Source: Pseudomonadota bacterium | Lineage (GTDB): Bacteria; Pseudomonadota; Gammaproteobacteria; CAMYNG01 | NCBI GenBank assembly: GCA_020347585.1 | Contig: CP070733.1 | Location: 1,472,623 to 1,479,475, forward strand | Direction: 5' to 3' | Length of the DNA: 6,853 bases | Part shown: piece after piece, positions 1 through 6,320 of the stretch | How the letters are laid out: each line of letters starts with the position of its first letter | Numbering within the stretch: position 1 is the first letter of the stretch | The notes under the pieces: model-generated | The model's database searches: none | What the model was told of the DNA's origin: nothing | What the model saw: only the letters and a program-made list of their open reading frames with translations | Translations under genes and position numbers: made by a program

Positions 1-51
1 ATTCGCCCCGACCTCGGTCTGAACACGGGCGTGCGCTATCAAGGTATCTAA
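1..51 (+). CDS. dsrO: C-terminal fragment, probably DsrO (periplasmic iron-sulfur subunit)
   Basis: Reading from base 1, sixteen codons (IRPDLGLNTGVRYQGI) run into a TAA stop at 49-51. The gene begins outside the window. The identification rests mainly on position: in the Allochromatium-type dsr operon the gene immediately before dsrP is dsrO, which encodes a periplasmic ferredoxin-like subunit with several [4Fe-4S] clusters, and the gap to the next start here is only 15 bases. The tail, with a 'LG(T/L)xxxVxY' pattern, is compatible with the end of DsrO/HybA-type proteins, but no iron-sulfur cysteine motif is included. It could be another periplasmic subunit if gene order differs upstream. 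Confidence 0.6.
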   Translation: MRPDLGLNTGVRYQGI

Positions 52-66
52 CGCGGATAGACAACA

Positions 67-1314
67 ATGAAGCCTATCGAGTTACTTAAGATCGACGGAA
101 ATAGCGGCGGATACTGGGCCCTGCTGGCTGGTCTCGGGGTTCTGGTTCTGATGGGGCTGGGCGCTACCTACTATATGGAGCACAACGGTCACATTGTGAC
201 CGGTATGACGAATCAGATCGTCTGGGGCACACCCCATGTGTTCGCCGTGTTTCTGATCGTTGCCGCATCCGGCGCACTTAACGTTGCTTCGATTTCCTCG
301 GTATTCGGCAAGACGATGTACAAGCCGCTGGCACCACTCTCAGCAGTACTCTCGCTGGCCCTGTTGGTCGGTGGCCTCGCCGTGCTGGTGCTCGATCTGG
401 GTCGCCCCGATCGGCTCATCGTGGCGATGACCTATTATAATTTCAAATCGATCTTCGCTTGGAACATCATTCTTCACACCGGCTTCATGGGCATTGTCCT
501 GGCGTATTTCTGGTTCATGCTGGAGCCGCGCATGAAACGCTTCAGCAAAACCGCTGGATTCTTCGCCTTTGTCTGGCGCCTGATACTCACTACCGGTACG
601 GGTTCTATCTTCGGCTTCCTGGTCGCACGCCAAGCCTATGACGCAGCGATTATGGCACCGATGTTTATTATCATGTCGTTCTCGTTCGGGCTTGCCATCT
701 TCATACTCGTCGTTATGGCGACCTATGGCGGAACCGAACGGCCGCTGGGTGACGCTATGCTATTCAAGCTGAAGAACCTGCTTGGCGTGTTTGTAGCGGC
801 AGTTCTGTACTTCGTAATGGTTTACCACCTGACCAATCTTTACGGCACCGAGCACCACGGTATCGAACGTTTCATTCTGCTGGACGGTGGAATCTACACC
901 CAGTTGTTCTGGTTCATACAGGTCGGCGTCGGCAGCATCCTGCCGCTAATCATGCTTTACCATCCGAGCCTCGGGAAGTCCCGCGGAATAATCGCACTGG
1001 CCTCGGTGCTGGTAATAGTCGGCGGCCTAGCGCAAATGTACGTAATCATCATTGGCGGACAGGCATATCCTCTGGTGCTGTTCCCTGGCATGACAGTCGA
1101 AAGCGGCTTCTTCGACGGCGTCGTCAATTCGTACAACCCCAGCGTGCCGGAAGTTGTGCTCGGCGTAAGCGGCATCGCGATGGCGCTGGCGATTGTGATG
1201 GTCGCGATCAAGGCGTTGCACATGTTGCCTGCGCGTCTGGATGACGCCACCGTCGACCCGCACCACGCCTCCAGGAGCGAGTCCGACGCAGCACAGGCGA
1301 AAGCCGCAGCCTGA
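67..1314 (+). CDS. dsrP: DsrP, NrfD-like integral membrane subunit of the DsrMKJOP complex
   Basis: This 415-residue protein is almost entirely hydrophobic, with about ten predicted membrane helices near residues 17-36, 55-77, 90-110, 128-152, 165-189, 196-218, 237-256, 276-297, 308-330 and 363-388. The NrfD/PsrC-family signature DLGRPDR lies at 110-116, after the third helix, where this family interacts with quinone. Members of the family carry no cofactors; in DsrMKJOP, DsrP is thought to exchange electrons between the quinone pool and the periplasmic subunits DsrO and DsrJ. The C-terminal tail (about 389-415) is hydrophilic and rich in Ala, Asp and His. The start lies 15 bases after the preceding stop, with a weak purine stretch (GGATAG) upstream. 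Identification as DsrP rather than another NrfD homologue (NrfD, PsrC, HybB) rests on the following dsrN and dsrR genes. Confidence 0.9.
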   Translation: MKPIELLKIDGNSGGYWALLAGLGVLVLMGLGATYYMEHNGHIVTGMTNQIVWGTPHVFAVFLIVAASGALNVASISSVFGKTMYKPLAPLSAVLSLALLVGGLAVLVLDLGRPDRLIVAMTYYNFKSIFAWNIILHTGFMGIVLAYFWFMLEPRMKRFSKTAGFFAFVWRLILTTGTGSIFGFLVARQAYDAAIMAPMFIIMSFSFGLAIFILVVMATYGGTERPLGDAMLFKLKNLLGVFVAAVLYFVMVYHLTNLYGTEHHGIERFILLDGGIYTQLFWFIQVGVGSILPLIMLYHPSLGKSRGIIALASVLVIVGGLAQMYVIIIGGQAYPLVLFPGMTVESGFFDGVVNSYNPSVPEVVLGVSGIAMALAIVMVAIKALHMLPARLDDATVDPHHASRSESDAAQAKAAA

Positions 1315-1343
1315 TTGCAGGCAGCGGGACTCTACCAAGTCGA

Positions 1344-1381
1344 CGGGGCCACGTGCCCCGCGGCACACCGCCGCTGCGGCG
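1344..1381 (+). repeat. Two tandem GC-rich hairpins between dsrP and dsrN
   Basis: The 83-base gap holds two perfect inverted repeats back to back. The first is CGGGGC (1344-1349), loop CACGT, GCCCCG (1355-1360). The second is CGCCG (1369-1373), loop CTG, CGGCG (1377-1381). The second ends 16 bases before the dsrN start codon. There is no T-run after either, so they do not look like an intrinsic terminator. They could be mRNA-stability or translation-modulating structures within the transcript, which is an inference. Confidence 0.5.
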
Positions 1382-1397
1382 AGACTACCAATCGCCT

Positions 1398-2810
1398 ATG
1401 AACCGCCTGTTCATTTCCGCAGCCCACAAGTCCTCCGGCAAAACCACCATCAGTCTCGGGCTATGCGCCGCGCTGAGCGCCAGGGGCATGGCGGTGCAGG
1501 CCTTCAAAAAGGGGCCTGACTACATCGACCCCATGTGGCTGGCCCAGGCCACTGGGCGCCCGTGCCACAACCTCGATTTCTTCACCATGGAACGCGCCGA
1601 GATCCTAGAGACTGTGGCCGCTTACGGCACAGCCGCAGACATTGCCGTAATCGAGGGTAACAAGGGCCTGTATGACGGCCTCGACCTTGACGGCAGTAAC
1701 AGCAATGCGGCGCTCGCACGGTTGCTCGAAACCCCTGTCATTCTGGTTATCGACGCCCGCGGCATGACGCGCGGCATCGCCCCACTGGTCCTGGGCTACC
1801 AGGCTTTTGATCCCGATATCCGCATCGCCGGCGTCATTCTCAATCGCCTGGGTGGGCGTCGTCACGAGAGCAAACTGCGCGCGGTGGTCGAGCATTACAC
1901 CGACGTCCCCGTCGTCGGCGCGATTCATAACGATGCGCGCCTGGAACTGGTGGAGCGTCACCTTGGCTTGATGCCCAGCAACGAAGACTCGGAATCGGCG
2001 CGCAAGATTAGCCAGATCGGCGATGCCATCGGCAGTCAAGTGGATATGGACGCGATTGTGAAGATTGGTGCCAGCGCAGCTGTGCTCAGCGCGTTGCCTT
2101 CAAGTTCGCGCGCGCCCGAGTCGCGCAAGCGCGACGTGCGCATCGGTATTGCGCGTGACGCGTCATTCGGCTTCTATTACCCGGGCGTTCTAGAGGCTTT
2201 GGAGCGGGCCGGTGCTGAGCTGGTCGCGATAGATACGTTGCACGACAGTGGTCTGCCGCGGATCGACGGACTGTTCATCGGCGGTGGCTTTCCTGAAACG
2301 AGCATGGAAGCGCTGGAGGGCAACGGCCAATTGCGCACCGAAATACGACGCGCGATTGAAACCGGCCTGCCGGTATACGCGGAATGCGGCGGTCTTATGT
2401 ATCTGACGCGCAGCCTGACCTGGAAAGGCAAAACCTGCGACATGGTTGGCGCGATCCCTGCGGACGTTCTGATGCACGACCGACCCCAGGGTCGCGGTTA
2501 CGTTCGCCTGGAGGAGACTTCCGCGGCACCATGGCCCGGCGGCGGGAGCGATGTGCGCCAGGAAGTGGCGGGGCACGAGTTCCATTACTCGAGCCTTGAA
2601 AACCTCGACTCCGGCGTGCAGTTTGCCTATCGGGTGCGGCGCGGGACAGGGATTGATGGCAAAAACGACGGTATCGTGCTGCACAACACCCTCGCCTGCT
2701 ACGCGCACCTGCGTGACACGGGACGCTACCATTGGGCCGAGCGTTTTGTGGCCTTCGTACGCGAATGCAAGGCACGAACCCCGCTGCATGTCGGGGCGGG
2801 CCTGCGCTGA
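1398..2810 (+). CDS. dsrN: DsrN, siroheme amidase (CbiA/CobB-like glutamine amidotransferase)
   Basis: This 470-residue protein has the two-part architecture of cobyrinic acid a,c-diamide synthases (CbiA/CobB). The N-terminal ATP-binding half has a modified P-loop, AAHKSSGKTT (8-17), followed by KKGPDYIDP (37-45) and EGNKGLYDG (86-94). The C-terminal class I-type glutaminase half has the nucleophile Cys330 in YAECGGLMYL, then GHEFHYSS (392-399), and a late His437 in LACYAHLRD. In the dsr context the homologue is DsrN, proposed to amidate siroheme to the siroheme amide found in DsrAB of sulfur oxidisers; true CbiA acts in cobalamin synthesis. The ATG at 1398 is preferred to the in-frame ATG at 1353, because the latter adds 15 Pro/Arg-rich residues translated from a hairpin region and the P-loop normally starts within about ten residues of the N-terminus. 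No strong Shine-Dalgarno is visible. Without the flanking dsr genes it could not be separated confidently from CbiA. Confidence 0.88.
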   Translation: MNRLFISAAHKSSGKTTISLGLCAALSARGMAVQAFKKGPDYIDPMWLAQATGRPCHNLDFFTMERAEILETVAAYGTAADIAVIEGNKGLYDGLDLDGSNSNAALARLLETPVILVIDARGMTRGIAPLVLGYQAFDPDIRIAGVILNRLGGRRHESKLRAVVEHYTDVPVVGAIHNDARLELVERHLGLMPSNEDSESARKISQIGDAIGSQVDMDAIVKIGASAAVLSALPSSSRAPESRKRDVRIGIARDASFGFYYPGVLEALERAGAELVAIDTLHDSGLPRIDGLFIGGGFPETSMEALEGNGQLRTEIRRAIETGLPVYAECGGLMYLTRSLTWKGKTCDMVGAIPADVLMHDRPQGRGYVRLEETSAAPWPGGGSDVRQEVAGHEFHYSSLENLDSGVQFAYRVRRGTGIDGKNDGIVLHNTLACYAHLRDTGRYHWAERFVAFVRECKARTPLHVGAGLR

Positions 2811-2850
2811 TCCGCCGCGGCACACGCTGTACCAACCACCGGCCCTGCGC

Positions 2851-2856
2851 TATGAT
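2851..2856 (+). promoter_or_regulatory. Possible -10 box upstream of dsrR (weak)
   Basis: TATGAT at 2851-2856 matches the sigma-70 -10 consensus in five of six positions and lies about 95 bases before dsrR. The hexamer 17 bases upstream (TGTACC, 2828-2833) is a poor -35 match, with three of six positions. It could give dsrR its own transcript, but the evidence is thin. Confidence 0.2.
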
Positions 2857-2882
2857 CCGGGACTTTCGCCGGCGGGACACAT

Positions 2883-2900
2883 GCGCCGCAGCAGCGGCGC
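2883..2900 (+). repeat. Perfect 7-bp hairpin in the dsrR leader
   Basis: GCGCCGC (2883-2889), loop AGCA, GCGGCGC (2894-2900) forms a perfect seven-base-pair, fully G/C stem. It is located 48 bases before the dsrR start codon. The bases that follow (GGACATC) are not a U-tract, so it is unlikely to be an intrinsic terminator. The 8-base palindrome CGCCGGCG (2867-2874) lies just upstream. A role in message processing or stability is an inference. Confidence 0.55.
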
Positions 2901-2948
2901 GGACATCTACGCCAACTCTTCGATAATGACAACCAGGTAGTTCAATTC

Positions 2949-3278
2949 ATGAGTCTGATAGCCATCACCGCACGCGCCGCCGCGCAAATCAAACTCGCCG
3001 CGAAGGAAGGTCGTATGGAGGGTATGCCTCTGCGCATCGCGGCCCAACACAACCCCGACGGTAGCCTCCACTACGCCATGGGGTTCGACGATGTCGGGCG
3101 CGAGGATGATCTCCGATTTCCGTCGGAGGACATCGAAATCGTCGTTTCCCCCACCGACAAGGATCTTCTGGACGGTATGGTGGTGGACTTCGTCGAGATG
3201 GAGCCAGGCCAGCACAATTTCATCTTCAAGAATCCGAACGATCCACACTACGTAGCGCCAAAGGAAAGCGACAAGTAG
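2949..3278 (+). CDS. dsrR: DsrR, cysteine-free A-type (IscA/SufA/ErpA-like) protein
   Basis: This 109-residue protein has the A-type carrier fold pattern: an N-terminal ITARAAAQIKLAAKEG helix, central strands (LRIAAQHNPDGS, YAMGFDD), and a C-terminal VDFVEMEPGQHNFIFKNPNDPHY stretch that parallels the 'GxGFxFxNPN' end of IscA proteins. The three Fe-S-binding cysteines of IscA are absent, and there is no cysteine anywhere in the protein. That is characteristic of DsrR, reported in Allochromatium vinosum as needed for efficient sulfur-globule oxidation and proposed to act post-transcriptionally on dsr expression. The ATG at 2949 is preceded by AGGT ten bases upstream. A 138-base gap separates it from dsrN, with a hairpin in its leader. 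The assignment is firm as a cysteine-less A-type protein, and strong as DsrR given dsrP-dsrN before it. Confidence 0.88.
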   Translation: MSLIAITARAAAQIKLAAKEGRMEGMPLRIAAQHNPDGSLHYAMGFDDVGREDDLRFPSEDIEIVVSPTDKDLLDGMVVDFVEMEPGQHNFIFKNPNDPHYVAPKESDK

Positions 3279-3306
3279 CGAGCGGTGGCGCCAGTTGGGT
3301 GCGTAC

Positions 3307-3345
3307 GCTGCTTGGCCACGCCGTTGTCCGGCAACCGGACGCAGC
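3307..3345 (+). repeat. Nested inverted repeat downstream of dsrR
   Basis: An inner hairpin GTCCGG (3326-3331), loop CAA, CCGGAC (3335-3340) is perfect. Outer arms GCTGC (3307-3311) and GCAGC (3341-3345) can pair around it, leaving an asymmetric internal loop. It starts 28 bases after the dsrR stop. The sequence that follows (AAAGACCC) has no T-run, so it is not a classical rho-independent terminator. It could mark the 3' end of the dsr message by blocking exonucleases, or be a structural element in the kinase leader. Confidence 0.45.
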
Positions 3346-3414
3346 AAAGACCCACAGTTTCTGGTAGATACAGTGGTCGCGCAGCCGGCGAAGCTACTCT
3401 GGGAGCCGCGAAAT

Positions 3415-3423
3415 TGGTACTAT
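3415..3423 (+). promoter_or_regulatory. Possible extended -10 promoter for the kinase-regulator-rhodanese genes
   Basis: TGG followed by TACTAT (3418-3423) resembles an extended -10 element (TGn plus four of six -10 positions). No good -35 is present upstream. It sits in the 198-base gap that follows dsrR and would start transcription about 45-50 bases before the kinase ATG. It overlaps the inverted repeat at 3415-3437. This is a weak prediction. Confidence 0.25.
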
Positions 3424-3437
3424 CAGTAGATGTACCA
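3415..3437 (+). promoter_or_regulatory. Perfect inverted repeat TGGTAC-N11-GTACCA, possible operator
   Basis: TGGTAC (3415-3420) and GTACCA (3432-3437) are exact reverse complements separated by 11 bases. The centre-to-centre spacing of 17 bases puts the half-sites about one and a half helical turns apart. It lies 40 bases upstream of the kinase start and overlaps a possible extended -10 box. It could bind a dimeric regulator or form a leader hairpin. It does not match the NarL 7-2-7 heptamer arrangement, so no particular regulator is assigned. Confidence 0.4.
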
Positions 3438-3476
3438 GTTTGCTGTCCGGCCCGTGGCGGCGGCGGGCTTTCATAG

Positions 3477-5141
3477 ATGAGCACCAGTTTCGGAGCAATC
3501 CCAGAGCCACCATCCGAGGCCCAGACCGGGCCTGAGCCCTCAATGGCGTCTGTTTCCCATATTCGCAGGTTCAACGCCAGCGCCTACCGCCGCTTGCTGA
3601 CGTTCACCGTAGCGCTTGCTACCGTCCTGCTCGCCCTGGGTGGCCTGCTTGTCTGGCAAATCCTGGCACCGACGCAAGGTGCGTTGCTGCCGTGGCTCGC
3701 CGGCGGCACGATTGCATTGGGTGTCGCCCTGCTCGCACTGCTGGTTTCCTGCATCTATAGGGAACTCCTGCGCCCCCTCACGCACCTACGCGACTGGGCA
3801 CTGCGTATGCGCGGCGGCGACCTCGCAACCCGAGTACCGATACCTGTCAGCGGCGAATTTGCGGGGCTTGCCCGGGACATCAACGGCCTCAGCGACAAAC
3901 TGCAGGGTTTGTCCGAAGACATGAAGTCCCAGGTTCGCAAACAAACCCACTACATTGAACAAAAAACACGTTCCCTGGAAATTCTTTACGATGTCGCCGC
4001 CAGCATAAATGTCTCGCGCGACCTCAATGATCTGCTGATTCGCTTCCTGCATACTCTTGTCGATGTGGTAGACGCGCGAGCGGGCATCGTGCGCCTTATC
4101 AACACCGACGGCAACATGCACGTGGTGGCAAGCGTTGGGGTCGATGACGACGTGCTTCAGCGCGAGCGCATTTTGCCTTCCAACCAGTGCCTGTGCGGCA
4201 GTTCCTTCGAGCAAGGGGCAATTCTGTATCAAAACAACCTTGCGAGCTGCGGCCAAATCCTTGGTATGCCGTTCTTCAGGGACAGCAACGTCGGTATGAT
4301 TGCCGTTCCGCTTCAGTACCGGGATCACACATTGGGTGTCTACAACCTGTTCGTTGACCAGGACACGCTGGCTGAACACGAGGACATGAAGCACCTGCTC
4401 ACCAGCATCGGACGCCACCTCGGTATGGCAATCGACAAGTCGCGCCTTGACGAAGAAACCAACCGGCTGTCGATTATGGACGAACGCACTCGCATGGCGA
4501 ATGAACTCCACGATTCGCTCGCCCAGTCCCTGGCGAGTCTGCGCTTTCAGGTGCGCGTGCTCGACGAGACGCTGCACCTGGGCCAGGAACAGTTAATCTG
4601 GGCGGAACTTGAAAAAATTGAAAACAGCCTCGACGAGGCCTACGGCGAGTTGCGCGAGCTCATTACGCACTTTCGCGCGCCGATCGACAAGCGCGGTCTT
4701 CTTCCGGCAGTCGAGCATCTCGTAGAACGGTTCCGCAACCAAAGCGATGTCCAGATCTATCTGCAGCGCGAATGGGACGTCGCCAGCCTTGCCCCCGAGG
4801 TCGAAGTACAGGTGATCCGCATAATTCAGGAATCCCTGACTAACATTCGCAAACACAGCCGGGCACATACCGTGCGCGTGATTATGCACAGCGATCCCGA
4901 CGGTGAGTGCCGGTTCCTGATCGAGGACGACGGCATCGGCTTCGACACCGGTCAATCGCCGGGCGCACTGGGCGATCACGTCGGGCTGAATATCATGGAA
5001 GAACGCGCACACCGCATCAACGGCAAACTTCGCATCGAAAGCGAACCGGGCGAGGGAACACGAGTGCTGCTGCGTTTCAACTACCTCACCGGCCCAACAC
5101 GCCGCACGGCAACACCTGAACAGCTACGCATCATGCCATGA
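3477..5141 (+). CDS. NarX/LiaS-class sensor histidine kinase with HAMP, cysteine-bearing GAF-like, HisKA_3 and HATPase domains
   Basis: This 554-residue membrane kinase has two helices at about 41-64 and 71-94, joined by only a few residues (APTQGAL), so it lacks a periplasmic sensor domain such as the nitrate-binding P-box region of NarX. A HAMP domain follows at about 96-147 (RPLTHLRDWALRMRGGDL) with a helical linker to about 170. A GAF-like domain spans about 168-322, with Cys238 and Cys240 in NQCLCGSS and Cys258 in ASCGQI. The HisKA_3 domain has phospho-acceptor His345 in NELHDSLAQSLA. The ATPase domain has the N box ESLTNIRKH (452-460), G1 DDGIGFD (484-490) and G2 GLNIMEER (503-510). The ATG overlaps the regulator gene by 4 bases at its end, indicating translational coupling. 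No strong ribosome-binding site is seen at 3477, and ATG 3543 (residue 23) is a possible alternative that leaves all domains intact. The signal is unknown; a cytosolic redox or sulfur cue read by the cysteines is an inference. Confidence 0.9.
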   Translation: MSTSFGAIPEPPSEAQTGPEPSMASVSHIRRFNASAYRRLLTFTVALATVLLALGGLLVWQILAPTQGALLPWLAGGTIALGVALLALLVSCIYRELLRPLTHLRDWALRMRGGDLATRVPIPVSGEFAGLARDINGLSDKLQGLSEDMKSQVRKQTHYIEQKTRSLEILYDVAASINVSRDLNDLLIRFLHTLVDVVDARAGIVRLINTDGNMHVVASVGVDDDVLQRERILPSNQCLCGSSFEQGAILYQNNLASCGQILGMPFFRDSNVGMIAVPLQYRDHTLGVYNLFVDQDTLAEHEDMKHLLTSIGRHLGMAIDKSRLDEETNRLSIMDERTRMANELHDSLAQSLASLRFQVRVLDETLHLGQEQLIWAELEKIENSLDEAYGELRELITHFRAPIDKRGLLPAVEHLVERFRNQSDVQIYLQREWDVASLAPEVEVQVIRIIQESLTNIRKHSRAHTVRVIMHSDPDGECRFLIEDDGIGFDTGQSPGALGDHVGLNIMEERAHRINGKLRIESEPGEGTRVLLRFNYLTGPTRRTATPEQLRIMP

Positions 5142-5815
5142 ACCTGCGCGTACTCCTCATCGACGATCACACCCTGTTCCGAGTCGGTCTTGAAGGCCTG
5201 CTGGAAAGCCGCGGCATCGAGGTGGTTGCATCGGTCGGTGATGGCTCTAACTGTATCCAGCTGGTTACCGAACTCAAACCGGACATCGTGTTGCTGGACA
5301 TGCGCATGCCGAAGCTCAATGGACTCGGTGTGCTGGAGCAGCTTAAGCATCACAACAGCGAATTGCCGGTGGTCATGCTCACCACCAGCAATGACGAATC
5401 CGACCTTGTTGAGTCACTTCGCGCTGGCGCGCAGGGCTACCTTCTCAAGGACATGGAACCTGATGAACTGGTGCTCGCATTGCGCGACATCGTCAACGGC
5501 AAGACAGTTGTTGCGCCCGACCTGGCGCCAATTCTTGCGCGCGCCGTCAGCGGGCAATCAGAATCGTCGGCGGTGACGCACGCCAACCCATTTTCTCACC
5601 TTACGCCGCGCGAGACAGAAATACTCGCGCTGCTCGCCGAAGGCCAAAGCAACAAGGCCATCGCACGAAACCTCGGCATCTCGGATGGCACCGTGAAACT
5701 GCACGTCAAGGCAATTCTGCGCAAGCTAGGCGTCCATTCACGGGTTGAGGCGGCAGTAATGGCGGTGGAACAAGGCATACCGAAAAGTCCGGTCATCAAA
5801 GGACAGGCCAGCTAG
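5138..5815 (+). CDS. NarL/FixJ-family response regulator, partner of the upstream kinase
   Basis: This 225-residue protein has a receiver domain at about 1-120 with the acidic pair Asp9-Asp10, phospho-acceptor Asp54 in VLLDMRMP, Thr82 and Lys104 in YLLKD. After a linker comes a LuxR-type helix-turn-helix (about 151-215) with LTPRETEILALLAEGQSNKAI and the recognition-helix region SDGTVKLHVKAILRKLG. All residues needed for phosphorylation are present. The start codon overlaps the kinase stop in an ATGA arrangement, typical of a coupled cognate pair. It is a DNA-binding transcriptional regulator; the target genes are not shown by the sequence, though the adjoining dsr genes are plausible. It resembles NarL, but the cognate kinase lacks the nitrate-sensing periplasmic domain, so the symbol narL is not applied. 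Confidence 0.93.
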   Translation: MNLRVLLIDDHTLFRVGLEGLLESRGIEVVASVGDGSNCIQLVTELKPDIVLLDMRMPKLNGLGVLEQLKHHNSELPVVMLTTSNDESDLVESLRAGAQGYLLKDMEPDELVLALRDIVNGKTVVAPDLAPILARAVSGQSESSAVTHANPFSHLTPRETEILALLAEGQSNKAIARNLGISDGTVKLHVKAILRKLGVHSRVEAAVMAVEQGIPKSPVIKGQAS

Positions 5816-5839
5816 CGCTACGCCTCGATCCATCGCATC

Positions 5840-6304
5840 ATGAAACGCTTTGCACAACTGGTCCAGGAGACTGCGGAGCACGTCAAGGAAATTTTCCCAT
5901 GGGACCTTGCCGAACGCACCGCGTCTGGCGATCTCGTGTTGCTGGATATCCGCGAGCCCTATGAATTCTCCGCCATGCACATTTACGGCTCCATCAATGT
6001 ACCACGCGGCATACTGGAGACCGCCTGCGAATATGACTACGAGGAAACGGTCCCGGAGCTCGTGGCCGCACGGGAAAGGGATGTGGTGGTGGTCTGCCGT
6101 TCGGGCAATCGCAGCGTGCTGGCCGCGTACACGATGCATTTACTCGGTTACAGGCGCGTGGCGTCCCTGAAAACCGGCCTGCGCGGCTGGAATGACTTCG
6201 AACAACCGCTCGTTGATGCCGGTGGGAACCCGGTATCGGTTGAGGCGGCAGATGAGTATTTCACGCCGCTACTGCGTGACGATCAGATGGCACCAAAGGG
6301 ATGA
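5840..6304 (+). CDS. Single-domain rhodanese (sulfurtransferase)
   Basis: This 154-residue cytosolic protein has one rhodanese domain at about 15-125: LLDIREPYEFSAMHIYGSINVPRG (34-57, CH2A-type motif), the active-site loop with Cys86 in CRSGNRS (86-92), and the closing LKTGLRGWND (110-119). The six-residue loop after the catalytic cysteine is that of sulfurtransferases, so the cysteine can be expected to carry a persulfide. There is no signal peptide and no second domain; a short N-terminal helix (1-19) and a C-terminal tail (126-154) flank the domain. The gene starts 24 bases after the response regulator, without a clear Shine-Dalgarno, and is probably the third gene of that operon. Near dsr genes it may handle sulfane sulfur for oxidation or for the sensor, which is an inference. 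It ends 16 bases from the convergent gene. Confidence 0.9.
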   Translation: MKRFAQLVQETAEHVKEIFPWDLAERTASGDLVLLDIREPYEFSAMHIYGSINVPRGILETACEYDYEETVPELVAARERDVVVVCRSGNRSVLAAYTMHLLGYRRVASLKTGLRGWNDFEQPLVDAGGNPVSVEAADEYFTPLLRDDQMAPKG

Positions 6305-6320
6305 AACAGCCGCTGAGGAT

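Noticed and set aside
1353..1397. Upstream in-frame ATG that would extend DsrN by 15 residues
   Set aside because: The added segment is Pro/Arg-rich, comes from hairpin-forming spacer sequence, and pushes the P-loop away from its usual N-terminal position; the ATG at 1398 gives the normal family start.
1398..2810. Cobalamin biosynthesis gene cbiA/cobB
   Set aside because: The family is the same, but there are no cobalamin genes nearby and the dsrP and dsrR neighbours fit DsrN.
2190..2825. Long minus-strand reading frame (211 codons) opposite dsrN
   Set aside because: The translation has no recognisable domain and lies wholly antisense to a well-supported gene; such frames are common opposite GC-rich genes.
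2852..2926. Small frame MIRDFRRRDTCAAA... in the dsrN-dsrR gap as a leader peptide
   Set aside because: No ribosome-binding site, alanine run simply decodes the hairpin, and it has no distinctive attenuator codon run.
3307..3350. Rho-independent terminator after dsrR
   Set aside because: A stable stem exists, but AAAGACCC follows instead of a T-run, so only a hairpin is reported.
3415..3440. NarL heptamer sites upstream of the kinase
   Set aside because: ATCAGTA (inverse TACTGAT) and TACCAGT resemble heptamers but each has a mismatch to the consensus, and they point away from each other rather than forming a 7-2-7 pair.
3786..4577. 263-codon minus-strand reading frame opposite the kinase
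   Set aside because: It mirrors the kinase codon pattern, carries no motif, and the plus-strand protein has complete HAMP, GAF and kinase signatures.
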